Positions 1-6,179 of a stretch of 6,375 bases of DNA are shown here, piece after piece. The position numbers were made by a program, and so were the translations under genes. Below the pieces are notes generated by a model, which saw nothing but the letters and a program-made list of their open reading frames with translations, was not told where the DNA came from and did no database searches. How positions within the stretch are numbered: position 1 is the first letter of the stretch; each line of letters opens with the position of its first letter. The DNA is from Lysobacteraceae bacterium (GTDB taxonomy: Bacteria; Pseudomonadota; Gammaproteobacteria; DSM-19610): positions 8,742 through 15,116 of the forward strand of contig JAIVHA010000015.1 of NCBI GenBank assembly GCA_020201295.1. The letters run 5' to 3'.

Positions 1-72
1 AAGCGCAAGGCGGAGGCAGAAGCCAAGCGCAAGGCGGAGGCAGAAGCCAAGCGCAAGGCAGAAGCGGATGCA
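1..72 (+). repeat. 24-nt tandem repeats coding TolA domain II
   Basis: Two identical 24-nt units (1-24 and 25-48) are followed by a third with three base changes (49-72) and a more diverged fourth (73-96). Each codes 8 residues: KRKAEAEA twice, then KRKAEADA and QRKAELAA. The array probably extends to the left of the window. Repeats of this kind let the TolA helix change length in 8-residue steps without losing the frame. Confidence 0.85.
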
Positions 73-420
73 CAGCGCAAGGCAGAATTGGCGGCGGAGC
101 GGGCACGCCTGGACCAGGAACGACAGCGTGCGGTGGCGGCGGCTATCAACCAGTATACGGCCCATATCCAGGACAAGGTGCGGCGCAACTGGCGCCTGCC
201 GGCCAATTGGCGCGGTCTGTCCTGCACGGTGCGGGTGAGCCTGATCCCCGGCGGTGATGTGGTCAGGGTGCAGATTGTGCGAAGCAGTGGCGATCCGGTC
301 TTCGATCGTTCGGTAGAGAGCGCGGTGTTTCAGGCGGCACCACTGCCGGTACCCTCGGAACCGCAACTGTTCGATGCGTTCCGGGAATTTCAGTTTGAAT
401 TCGACCCCAACAGGAGTTGA
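1..420 (+). CDS. tolA: TolA, C-terminal part (5' end outside the window)
   Basis: TolA is the inner-membrane protein of the Tol-Pal system that reaches across the periplasm to TolB and Pal, powered by TolQR. The frame is open from base 1 to a TGA at 418-420, giving 139 residues. Residues 1 to about 45 are Lys/Arg/Ala/Glu-rich 8-residue repeats (KRKAEAEA type), typical of the long helical domain II. Residues about 46-139 resemble the globular domain III (INQYTAHIQDKVRRNW, then SCTVRVSLIPGGDV). Domain III of E. coli TolA has a disulfide; here only one Cys (residue 75) is visible, and the place of the second (GDPALC in E. coli) reads GDPVFD, so that bond is absent. A TTG at 88 lies in this frame but is not a real start, because the repeat domain continues upstream of it. 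tolB begins 3 nt after the stop, supporting one transcript. The identification rests on the repeats, domain III and the gene order; the N-terminal membrane anchor is not visible. Confidence 0.93.
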   Translation, partial: KRKAEAEAKRKAEAEAKRKAEADAQRKAELAAERARLDQERQRAVAAAINQYTAHIQDKVRRNWRLPANWRGLSCTVRVSLIPGGDVVRVQIVRSSGDPVFDRSVESAVFQAAPLPVPSEPQLFDAFREFQFEFDPNRS

Positions 421-423
421 GGC

Positions 424-1728
424 ATGCAAATGAAAGATATGATGCGCTGGTTGCTGCTGGCGGCCCTGCTGGCCGGCAGTCGAGGCGCGCTGGCGGTGCT
501 GACCATCGAGATCACCCAGGGCATGGAGGGCGCCTCGCCCATCGCCATCGTGCCCTTTGCCACGCCGGCCGGTGTGACGTTGCCGGAGGATATCGCCGGG
601 ATCATTTCCGCCAACCTGCGCCGCAGTGGCCGTTTCGCGCCCCTGCCGGAGGCGGATCTCATCGCACGCCCACGGGAGGCCGGTGATGTCCGTTTCCAGG
701 ACTGGCGCGTACTCGGTGTGGGCGATCTGGTGATCGGCCGCGTGTTGCAGCCCGCGCCGGGCCGCTACGAGGTGCAGTTCCAGCTTTTCGATGTGTTCCG
801 TTCTCGCCAGCTGACGGGCTATAGCATCCCCGCGCGCCCCGAGGAGCTGCGTCGGGTCGCCCATCGCATAAGTGACCTCATCTATGAAACCCTGACCGGA
901 GAACCGGGTGCCTTCGATACCCGCATCGCCTATGTGACGGCAGAGCAGGGTGCGGAAGGAAAACGTTACGCCCTGCAGGTGGCCGATTCCGATGGGCACA
1001 ATTCCCGCACGGTGCTGCGTTCTCCCCAGCCCCTGATGTCACCGGCCTGGTCGTCCGATGGCCAGCAACTGGCCTACGTGTCCTTCGAGGGGCGCAAGGC
1101 GGCCATCTACGTCCAGGATGTGGGTACTGGCGCACGCCGTGAGGTGGCGGCCTTCGACGGCATCAATGGCGCCCCGGCCTGGTCGCCCGATGGCGGCAGG
1201 CTGGCCGTGACCCTGTCCCGCGATGGCAACCCGGAGATCTACGTGCTGCACCTGGCTGACAAGCGCCTGCAGCGCCTGACCAATAACGCCGCCATCGATA
1301 CGGAACCGGCCTGGTCGCCGGACGGCAATCACCTGGTGTTCACCTCCGACCGGGGTGGGGCGCCGCAGCTCTATCGCATGGACAGCCGCGGCGGGAGCGT
1401 CGAGCGTCTGAGCTTCGAGGGCAACTACAACGCGGGGGCGGATTATTCCGCCGATGGCAAGCGGCTGACGCTGGTACACCGGGATGGCCGCGACTATCGA
1501 ATCGCGGTCCTGGAACTGGACAGCAAGCGGTTGCGGGTACTCACCGATGGCAGCCTGGACGAATCGCCCAGCTTCGCGCCCAACGGCAGTATGATCATCT
1601 ACGCTACCAGTGCAGGCGGTCGTGGTGTGCTGGCCGCGGTGTCGGCGGATGGTCGTTTCCGGCAACGCCTGACCCTGAGCGGTGGCGATGTGCGGGAGCC
1701 GGCCTGGTCGCCGGTGTTACGGCGTTGA
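424..1728 (+). CDS. tolB: TolB, periplasmic beta-propeller protein
   Basis: TolB is the periplasmic partner that binds Pal and the TolA C-terminal domain and controls whether Pal holds peptidoglycan. The 434-residue length is normal for the family. Residues 1-24 form a signal peptide (charged start, LLLAALLAG core, ALA just before the likely cut at 24/25). The mature N-terminus (VLTIEITQG) is the segment that in E. coli TolB contacts TolA. Residues about 30-160 are the TolB_N domain. The rest is a six-bladed propeller: the PAWSPDG-type motif recurs at residues 207, 251, 295, 339 (ADYSADG), 382 (PSFAPNG) and 426 (PAWSP), a period of 43-44 residues. The ATG at 424 is preceded by AGGAG at 412-416, inside the end of tolA, at a good distance; a second in-frame ATG (430) is less well spaced. 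The gap to pal is unusually long and holds a REP doublet, so tolB and pal may be only partly co-expressed. Confidence 0.97.
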   Translation: MQMKDMMRWLLLAALLAGSRGALAVLTIEITQGMEGASPIAIVPFATPAGVTLPEDIAGIISANLRRSGRFAPLPEADLIARPREAGDVRFQDWRVLGVGDLVIGRVLQPAPGRYEVQFQLFDVFRSRQLTGYSIPARPEELRRVAHRISDLIYETLTGEPGAFDTRIAYVTAEQGAEGKRYALQVADSDGHNSRTVLRSPQPLMSPAWSSDGQQLAYVSFEGRKAAIYVQDVGTGARREVAAFDGINGAPAWSPDGGRLAVTLSRDGNPEIYVLHLADKRLQRLTNNAAIDTEPAWSPDGNHLVFTSDRGGAPQLYRMDSRGGSVERLSFEGNYNAGADYSADGKRLTLVHRDGRDYRIAVLELDSKRLRVLTDGSLDESPSFAPNGSMIIYATSAGGRGVLAAVSADGRFRQRLTLSGGDVREPAWSPVLRR

Positions 1729-1755
1729 GGGGGGCCGGGTAGGGGTGGTCATTAT

Positions 1756-1827
1756 GTAGGAGCGGCCTTTGGCCGCGAAGGGGTTTGCCGGATCTCCGGG
1801 CTGTTCGCGGGCAGAGCCCGCTCCTAC
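1756..1827. repeat. REP doublet (REPIN-like) between tolB and pal
   Basis: Two 24-nt hairpin units lie in opposite orientation around a 24-nt spacer: 1756-1779 on the + strand and 1804-1827 on the - strand. Both begin GTAGGAGC and end CGCGAA, the head and tail of the REP family known from Pseudomonas and relatives. Each folds as a 6-bp stem with a 3-nt loop. Compared with the unit at 3154-3177, the second unit has two substitutions at paired stem positions (C to G and G to C) that keep the pair. Such elements are non-autonomous and are thought to be moved by RAYT transposases encoded elsewhere; none is in this window. In this operon gap the hairpins could slow RNA decay or transcription. Confidence 0.85.
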
Positions 1828-1895
1828 GGATGATTTCTGTCCGGTATCGTTCGATGACTTTTCGGTTCAACTTCCTCTATTCAAAGGAGAGGGTA

Positions 1896-2450
1896 ATGAA
1901 ACAACAAATGAAGATGTGGTCTGGTCTGGTCCTGGCGTTGGGACTGGTGTTGGCATTGAGTGCCTGTGGTACCCGTGGCAAGGCGCCCCTGGATGCTACC
2001 GTGGAGGATCGTGGCAGCAGCGCGGGAGGTGCGGCGGGGACCGGGACCGAGGCCCTGGGAGTGCAGGATTATGGCCGGCTTGGCATGGACGCCCTGCAGG
2101 ATCCCGCCAGTCCCCTGTACCAGCGGGTGGTGTATTTCGAGTTCGACAGCAGCACCCTCAGCGAGGCGGACCAGGAGATCCTGGCGGCCCATGCGGCATT
2201 CCTGGCGGGTCATCCCGAACTGACGGTGGCGCTGGAAGGGCATACGGACGAGCGTGGTTCCCGTGAGTACAACATCGGCCTGGGTGAGAGCCGTGGCCAG
2301 TCAGTGCGTCGCCAGCTGGAATTCCAGGGCGTGCGGCCGGACCAGATCCGGGTGGTCAGCTATGGCGAGGAACGTCCCGCCGCGGACGGTCATGATGAAT
2401 CGGCCTGGCGCCTGAACCGGCGTGTCGAGCTGGTCTACGGAGGCCAGTGA
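1896..2450 (+). CDS. pal: Pal, peptidoglycan-associated outer-membrane lipoprotein
   Basis: Pal is the outer-membrane lipoprotein of Tol-Pal; it binds peptidoglycan, and TolB when released from it. The product is 184 residues, a usual size. Residues 1-23 are a lipoprotein signal peptide ending in the lipobox LSAC, so Cys24 would be lipidated. A flexible Gly/Ala/Thr-rich linker (about 25-60) leads to an OmpA-like domain (about 77-181). That domain shows YFEFDSSTLS (80-89), the peptidoglycan-binding stretch GHTDERGS (115-122) with Asp118, Arg133, and WRLNRRVEL near the end. I chose the ATG at 1896 because it follows AAAGGAG (1883-1889) at good spacing and places the signal peptide at the very N-terminus. 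An in-frame start 37 codons upstream would run through the REP doublet and bury the signal peptide. cpoB begins 1 nt after the stop. I see no convincing promoter in 1828-1880. Confidence 0.97.
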   Translation: MKQQMKMWSGLVLALGLVLALSACGTRGKAPLDATVEDRGSSAGGAAGTGTEALGVQDYGRLGMDALQDPASPLYQRVVYFEFDSSTLSEADQEILAAHAAFLAGHPELTVALEGHTDERGSREYNIGLGESRGQSVRRQLEFQGVRPDQIRVVSYGEERPAADGHDESAWRLNRRVELVYGGQ

Positions 2451-2451
2451 C

Positions 2452-3095
2452 ATGGTCCTGCAGCGAGGGATCTGGCTGCTGACCGCACTGATGCTGGTGG
2501 GTGTTACCAGCCAGGCCCTGGGTCGTGATGACCCGAACCTGGTGCAACGGGTGGAACGCATGGAGCGGATGCTGGACAGCCGCTCCATGCTCGACCTGCT
2601 CAACCAGATCGAGCAGTTGCAGCGCGAGGTACAGCAGTTGCGCGGGGAGCAGGAAGTGCAGGGCCATACCCTGAACGGCCTGCAGCAGCGTCAGCGGGAG
2701 CAGTATCTCGACATCGATCGTCGCCTGCATCGGCTCGAGGCGGGCGGGGCAAGGAGGGGCGTTACGAAGAGGCCGCCAAGGCCTTTCGTGATTTCCTGTC
2801 CAGCTATCCGGACAGTCGCTACGGGGCCAACGCCCGTTACTGGCTTGGCGAGGCCCACTATGTGGTGCGGGATTTCGAGACGGCCCAGCGGGAATTCACC
2901 GAGGTGGTGGAGCGCCATCCCAGGGACCCAAAGGTGTCCGATGCGCGCCTGAAACTGGGCTTCATCCACTACGAGCGCCAGGAATGGGACCAGGCCCGGC
3001 AGACTCTGCAGGCCGTGGTGGACCAGCACCCCGGTTCCACCGCCGCGCGGCTGGCCCAGGATCGCCTGGCGCGCATGGGGCAGGAAGGACGGTAG
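2452..3095 (+). pseudogene. cpoB: cpoB (ybgF) with an internal frameshift and missing linker
   Basis: CpoB (YbgF) is a periplasmic TPR protein that binds TolA and links Tol-Pal to peptidoglycan synthesis by PBP1B. The ATG at 2452 lies 1 nt after the pal stop, with GGAGG at 2439-2443. Residues 1-24 are a signal peptide and residues about 30-97 a Gln/Glu/Leu-rich coiled coil, the trimerisation domain. After HRLEAGGA (about 2750) this frame stops resembling the family and runs to a stop at 2950-2952. From 2751 a different frame (positions divisible by 3) carries the TPR half: KEGRYEEAAKAF, YPDSRYGANARYWLGEAHY, HPRDPKVSDARLKLGFIHYE and HPGSTAARLAQDRLARM, ending at TAG 3093-3095. The two halves join at or near 2740-2751. 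The low-complexity linker and the first helix of TPR1 (like YNAAIALV in E. coli) are absent, so this is more than a single-base slip. The total is about 214 codons against roughly 250-280 for the family. It could be a true deletion mutation or an assembly or sequencing loss in a GC-rich repeat. Translation of the TPR half alone has no good start codon, although AAGGAGG occurs at 2751-2757. Confidence 0.85.
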
Positions 3096-3177
3096 TAGGG
3101 GCGACCGGCCGGTCGCCCCTACTGGCCGCGAACCCTGTGTGGTACGCCGGGCATTCGCGGCCAGAGGCCGCTCCTAC
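3094..3177. repeat. Second REP-type block with a 30-bp perfect palindrome after cpoB
   Basis: Positions 3094-3123 are a perfect 15+15 palindrome (AGTAGGGGCGACCGG and its reverse complement), and its first two bases are the last two of the cpoB stop codon. It is followed by TGGCCGCGAA (3123-3132), a 21-nt spacer, and an inverted REP unit at 3154-3177 that differs by one base from the unit at 1756-1779. CTGGCCGCGAA (3122-3132) is the exact reverse complement of 3154-3164. The layout copies the block between tolB and pal: outward GTAG heads, inward CGCGAA tails, and a spacer of 21-24 nt. The long palindrome would form a strong RNA hairpin at the end of the tol-pal transcript, but no T-tract follows it, so a classic intrinsic terminator is not supported. 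Confidence 0.82.
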
Positions 3178-3287
3178 GGGCGCCTTGCAGTACGACGTAA
3201 ATATTTTCCGTGTCATTCCATGTGGTTCCGTGGCCATCAAGATCTACAGCCCGATCTGGGGCCTGGGAATGTAGTACCATTTCCCCC

Positions 3288-3968
3288 ATGTCTGCCGCTT
3301 CCCTCCCTGTGACCCCGGATGTACTGGCCCTGCCGGTGCGTATCACGGAAATCTTCCATTCCCTGCAGGGTGAGTCCCGCACCGTGGGCGTGCCCACGGT
3401 GTTCGTGCGCCTGACGGGCTGCCCCCTGCGCTGCGGCTACTGCGATACGGAGTATGCCTTCCAGGGCGGGCACAAGATGACGCTGGGCGAGGTGCTGGCC
3501 GAGGTGTCCGCCTGGCAACCCCGCTATGTCACGGTGACCGGCGGCGAGCCCCTGGCCCAGAAGAGCTGCCTGCCGTTGCTGTCCCGGCTGTGCGCTGCCG
3601 GCTACGAGGTATCGCTGGAAACCAGTGGTGCCCTGGATGTCGGTGGCGTGGATCCGCGGGTGGTGAAGGTAATGGATCTCAAGACCCCCGGCTCCGGTGA
3701 GTGCGAACGCAATCGGATGGAAAATTTGCGCCATCTGGGCCCTCGCGACCAGGTGAAGTTCGTGATCTGCGATCGGGTCGACTACGACTGGAGCCGCGAG
3801 CTGATCGCGCGCGAGGATCTGGCGCGCCGTTGCGAGGTGTTGTTTTCCCCCTGCCACGGCCGTCAGGAGCCCGCCGAGCTGGCGGACTGGATCCTGGCAG
3901 ACCGGCTGCCGGTGCGTTTTCAGCTGCAGCTGCACAAATACCTATGGGGCGACGCGCGGGGAAAATGA
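3288..3968 (+). CDS. queE: QueE, 7-carboxy-7-deazaguanine synthase (radical SAM)
   Basis: QueE is a cytoplasmic radical SAM enzyme that turns 6-carboxy-5,6,7,8-tetrahydropterin into 7-carboxy-7-deazaguanine in queuosine precursor synthesis. From ATG 3288 the product is 226 residues, near the family norm. IFHSLQGE lies at residues 22-29. The iron-sulfur cluster motif is CPLRCGYC (Cys45, Cys49, Cys52), a CX3CX2C spacing, and is followed by DTEYAF. GGEP at 85-88 is the SAM-binding motif. LETSGA, KVMDLKTPGSGE and QLQLHKYLW near the end are QueE signatures. The start is the first ATG that avoids an upstream extension with no family resemblance; codons from 3210 are open but look non-coding. No Shine-Dalgarno sequence precedes the ATG (GTAGTACCATTTCCCCC). 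GTG codons at 3309 and 3336 are alternative starts. The leader 3178-3287 shows no clear riboswitch or promoter to me. The gene overlaps queC by ATGA. Confidence 0.95.
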   Translation: MSAASLPVTPDVLALPVRITEIFHSLQGESRTVGVPTVFVRLTGCPLRCGYCDTEYAFQGGHKMTLGEVLAEVSAWQPRYVTVTGGEPLAQKSCLPLLSRLCAAGYEVSLETSGALDVGGVDPRVVKVMDLKTPGSGECERNRMENLRHLGPRDQVKFVICDRVDYDWSRELIAREDLARRCEVLFSPCHGRQEPAELADWILADRLPVRFQLQLHKYLWGDARGK

Positions 3969-4648
3969 GGGTGGACGGGAAGGCGGTCATTCTGCTGTCC
4001 GGGGGGCTGGATTCGGCTACCTGCCTGGCGCTGGCACGAGAGCAGGGCTATGACTGCCACGCCCTGAGCCTGGACTATGGCCAGCGCCACAGCGCCGAGC
4101 TGGCGGCGGCGCGGCGGGTGGCCCAGGCCCTGGGCGTGCGCGAACACAAGGTCATCCGCCTGGACCTGGGCGGGATCGGCGGCTCGGCCCTGACCGACCC
4201 CGCCATCGCTGTGCCGGAAACCCCGGCAGAGGGGATTCCGGTCACCTATGTCCCTGCTCGGAATACGATTTTCCTGGCCCTGGCCCTGGGCTGGGCCGAG
4301 GTCCTGGGGGCCTGGGACCTGTTCGTGGGCGTCAATGCCGTGGACTACTCCGGATATCCCGACTGTCGCCCGGAATATATCGCCCAGTTCGAGCGTCTTG
4401 CCAATCTGGCCACCAAGGCCGGAGTGGAAGGGGGGCGGTTTCAGGTCCATGCCCCCCTCATTCACATGAGCAAGGCGGATATCATCCGTGCCGGCAGCCA
4501 CCTCGGCGTACCCTACGCGGATACAGTCTCCTGCTACCGTGCCGATGCGCAGGGACGGGCCTGTGGGCGCTGCGATTCCTGCCGGCTGCGGGCCGCGGGC
4601 TTCGAGGCGGCGGGGATCCCGGATCCCACCCGTCATTCAGGGGATTGA
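3965..4648 (+). CDS. queC: QueC, 7-cyano-7-deazaguanine (preQ0) synthase
   Basis: QueC uses ATP and ammonia to convert 7-carboxy-7-deazaguanine, the QueE product, into the nitrile preQ0. The product is 227 residues, the usual length. The PP-loop ATP-binding motif SGGLDS is at residues 12-17, followed by LDYGQRHSAEL, PARNTIFL, GVNAVDYSGYPDCRPEY and HMSKADII, all family hallmarks. The zinc site is Cys190, Cys200, Cys203 and Cys206 (CY...ACGRCDSC). The start is the ATG at 3965, whose last bases form the queE stop (ATGA). The near-adjacent GGGGA is a weak, close ribosome site, so translation is probably coupled to queE. A long in-frame extension to 3701 exists but lies within queE and places the PP-loop far from the N-terminus, so I reject it. 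No other queuosine genes (queD, queF, folE) are in the window. Confidence 0.97.
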   Translation: MRVDGKAVILLSGGLDSATCLALAREQGYDCHALSLDYGQRHSAELAAARRVAQALGVREHKVIRLDLGGIGGSALTDPAIAVPETPAEGIPVTYVPARNTIFLALALGWAEVLGAWDLFVGVNAVDYSGYPDCRPEYIAQFERLANLATKAGVEGGRFQVHAPLIHMSKADIIRAGSHLGVPYADTVSCYRADAQGRACGRCDSCRLRAAGFEAAGIPDPTRHSGD

Positions 4649-4673
4649 TGCCGCCCTCGCCAGGTGAGTGTCC

Positions 4674-4679
4674 TATTAT
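4674..4679 (+). promoter_or_regulatory. Possible -10 element upstream of the YeeE/YedE gene
   Basis: TATTAT matches five of six bases of the sigma70 -10 consensus and lies 52 nt before the ATG at 4732. No good -35 is found at 16-18 nt; TTGATG at 4645-4650 is too far away (23 nt). The same TATTATTC octamer is the -10 of the tRNA-Lys promoter at 6241. A GGCCG/CGGCC inverted repeat (4685-4689, 4698-4702) lies downstream. The gene could also be read through from queC. Confidence 0.25.
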
Positions 4680-4731
4680 TCGCGGGCCGGTCCTTACGGC
4701 CTGGTTCTGATGGTATTGAGAGGTAAGCATC

Positions 4732-6054
4732 ATGGTCTTCGAAAACTTTGCCGCGGCCCAGGGTTATCTCCTGTGGGGCACCTTCCTGCTGGCCCTGGTG
4801 TTGGGTGTGGTCGCCAACAAGACCAATTTCTGCACCATGGGTGCCGTGTCCGACTGGGTGAACATGGGGGATACCGGCCGCATGCGCGCCTGGTTACTGG
4901 CCATCGCCGTGGCCCTGCTGGGGGTGACGGTGCTGGAGGCCATGCACCTGGCGGACCCAGACCACGCCTTTCCGCCCTACCGCATGAGCCAGCTGATCTG
5001 GGCCGAGAACCTGCTGGGCGGTCTGCTGTTCGGTATCGGCATGACGCTTGGCTCCGGTTGCGGCAACAAGACCCTCATCCGTATCGGGGGTGGCAACCTC
5101 AAGTCTGTCATGGTGTTCCTCATCATCGGTGGGATCGCCTACTACATGGTCAACCCCATCCGCGGTGACCAGACCCTGATGTCGCTGCTGTTCATTGACT
5201 GGATCCGCCCCCTGGCCATCAACCTGTCCGGCCCCCAGGACCTGGGTAGCTTCATCGCAGGCCCGGAAGCTGCCGGCACCGCACGTCTGGTCATCGGCCT
5301 GCTGCTGGCACTGCTGGTGCTGGGTATCGTGTTCAAGTCCGCGGACTTTCGTCGCGGTTTCGACAATATCCTCGGTGGCCTGGTAGTAGGCCTGACGGTG
5401 GTCGGTGCCTGGTATATCACCTCCAACCTGATGCTGAGCTACGAATCCGAGTTCGAGGGCGAGATGGTGGTGAGCACTCGTGAATTCGTCGATCCCACCT
5501 CCACCACAGGCTGGGCGACGATTGCGGACATGGGCATGGCCGACGAGGCGCCGGTGCTGGAAGGCTGGGATGCGAGTCGTCCGAATGTGGCGAGCCAGAG
5601 TCCCCAGTCCTTCACCTTCATCAATCCCATGGGCCAGAGCCTGGGCTATGCGGGCGGGGGCTTCGAACGCTCCGAGCTCAATTTCGGTGTCATGGCGGTG
5701 CTGGGCGTGATCCTCGGTTCCTTCCTGTGGGCCATCCTCAGCAAGGGTTTCCGTATCGAGTGGTTCAGCTCGGGACGGGATTTCGCCAATCACCTGGTGG
5801 GCGGCATCCTGATGGGCTTCGGCGGCGTGCTGGCCATGGGCTGCACCATCGGTCAGGCGGTCACCGGTGTGTCCAGCCTGGCCATCGGTTCCTTCATCAC
5901 CTTCTTCGCCATTGTGCTGGGCAGTGCCCTGACCATGAAGATACAGTACTACCGCATGGTGTACGAAGAGGCCAGCTTTCCCGCCGCGCTGGTCAGCTCC
6001 CTGGTGGATCTCCACCTGTTGCCCAAGGGTCTGCGCAAGCTCGAGGCGGTTTGA
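4732..6054 (+). CDS. YeeE/YedE-family membrane transporter, probably for thiosulfate or a related sulfur compound
   Basis: The 440-residue product is a multi-spanning inner-membrane protein of the YeeE/YedE (Sulf_transp) family, whose studied member TsuA imports thiosulfate through conserved cysteines. It has two related halves. ENLLGGLLFGIGMTLGSGCGNKTL (about 91-114) matches NHLVGGILMGFGGVLAMGCTIGQAV (from about residue 352), each followed by a hydrophobic segment. There are only three cysteines: Cys34 (NKTNFCTMGAVSDW), Cys110 (GSGCGN) and Cys371 (MGCTIGQ), all in family-type motifs. A polar stretch of about 80 residues (about 235-315, Ser/Glu/Asp/Pro-rich) separates the halves and probably forms a large loop outside the membrane; this makes the protein longer than the roughly 350-400 residues I expect for simple members. 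GAGAGG (4718-4723) gives a suitable ribosome site for the ATG. No TusA/TsuB-like sulfur carrier is next to it. The family is clear; the substrate is an inference. Confidence 0.88.
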   Translation: MVFENFAAAQGYLLWGTFLLALVLGVVANKTNFCTMGAVSDWVNMGDTGRMRAWLLAIAVALLGVTVLEAMHLADPDHAFPPYRMSQLIWAENLLGGLLFGIGMTLGSGCGNKTLIRIGGGNLKSVMVFLIIGGIAYYMVNPIRGDQTLMSLLFIDWIRPLAINLSGPQDLGSFIAGPEAAGTARLVIGLLLALLVLGIVFKSADFRRGFDNILGGLVVGLTVVGAWYITSNLMLSYESEFEGEMVVSTREFVDPTSTTGWATIADMGMADEAPVLEGWDASRPNVASQSPQSFTFINPMGQSLGYAGGGFERSELNFGVMAVLGVILGSFLWAILSKGFRIEWFSSGRDFANHLVGGILMGFGGVLAMGCTIGQAVTGVSSLAIGSFITFFAIVLGSALTMKIQYYRMVYEEASFPAALVSSLVDLHLLPKGLRKLEAV

Positions 6055-6064
6055 TGGTGGCACC

Positions 6065-6082
6065 CTCTGCCTTGCGGCAGAG
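6065..6082 (+). terminator. Hairpin after the transporter gene, possible weak terminator
   Basis: CTCTGCC (6065-6071) and GGCAGAG (6076-6082) form a perfect 7-bp stem with the loop TTGC, starting 10 nt after the transporter stop codon. No run of T follows, so it does not fit a standard intrinsic terminator. It may protect the 3' end or act with Rho. Confidence 0.35.
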
Positions 6083-6128
6083 AGTGATCCGGTAGGCGCG
6101 TTGACTGGCCACGTGGCGGCGATAGTCT

Positions 6129-6176
6129 CCCCTCATCCGTCGCTGTGCGACACCTTCTCCCGTAGGGAGAAGGGGG
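6129..6176. repeat. Intergenic double-hairpin repeat of the CCTTCTCCC...GGGAGAAGG type
   Basis: The segment begins CCCCTCATCCG and contains a small hairpin (TCGC 6140-6143, GCGA 6147-6150). A perfect 9-bp stem follows: CCTTCTCCC 6153-6161, loop GTA, GGGAGAAGG 6165-6173. Short elements with this start and stem are common intergenic repeats in many proteobacteria, as far as I recall. Only one copy is present here, so the repeat status rests on that recollection. The GGGAGAAGG arm followed by GGGG lacks a T-tract. Confidence 0.5.
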
Positions 6177-6179
6177 TTG

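Noticed and set aside
1039..1665. 208-residue open frame on the - strand across tolB
   Set aside because: It is a shadow of the repeated propeller codons of tolB and has no recognisable features.
1785..1895. Upstream extension of pal
   Set aside because: It would translate the REP doublet and place the lipoprotein signal peptide internally; the ATG at 1896 has a strong ribosome site.
2751..2760. Programmed frameshift or internal restart in cpoB at AAGGAGG
   Set aside because: The linker and first TPR helix are missing, so a simple slip would not restore a normal protein, and no suitable start codon follows the purine tract at the right distance.
1756..3177. CRISPR array
   Set aside because: The repeats are few, inverted and palindromic with unequal distances; they fit REP elements rather than direct repeats with regular spacers.
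3178..3287. preQ1 riboswitch upstream of queE
   Set aside because: I could not find the short C-rich hairpin with an A-rich tail pairing into its loop. The segment shows no convincing aptamer by eye.
3237..3935. 232-residue open frame on the - strand across queE
   Set aside because: It is opposite queE, which has the radical SAM motifs; the - strand product is low-complexity His/Gln/Ala-rich, as expected of a GC-rich shadow.
4894..6063. 389-residue open frame on the - strand
   Set aside because: It is the antisense shadow of the transporter gene. Its product is His/Gln/Asp/Gly-rich with no domain I recognise, while the + strand gene has clear family motifs.
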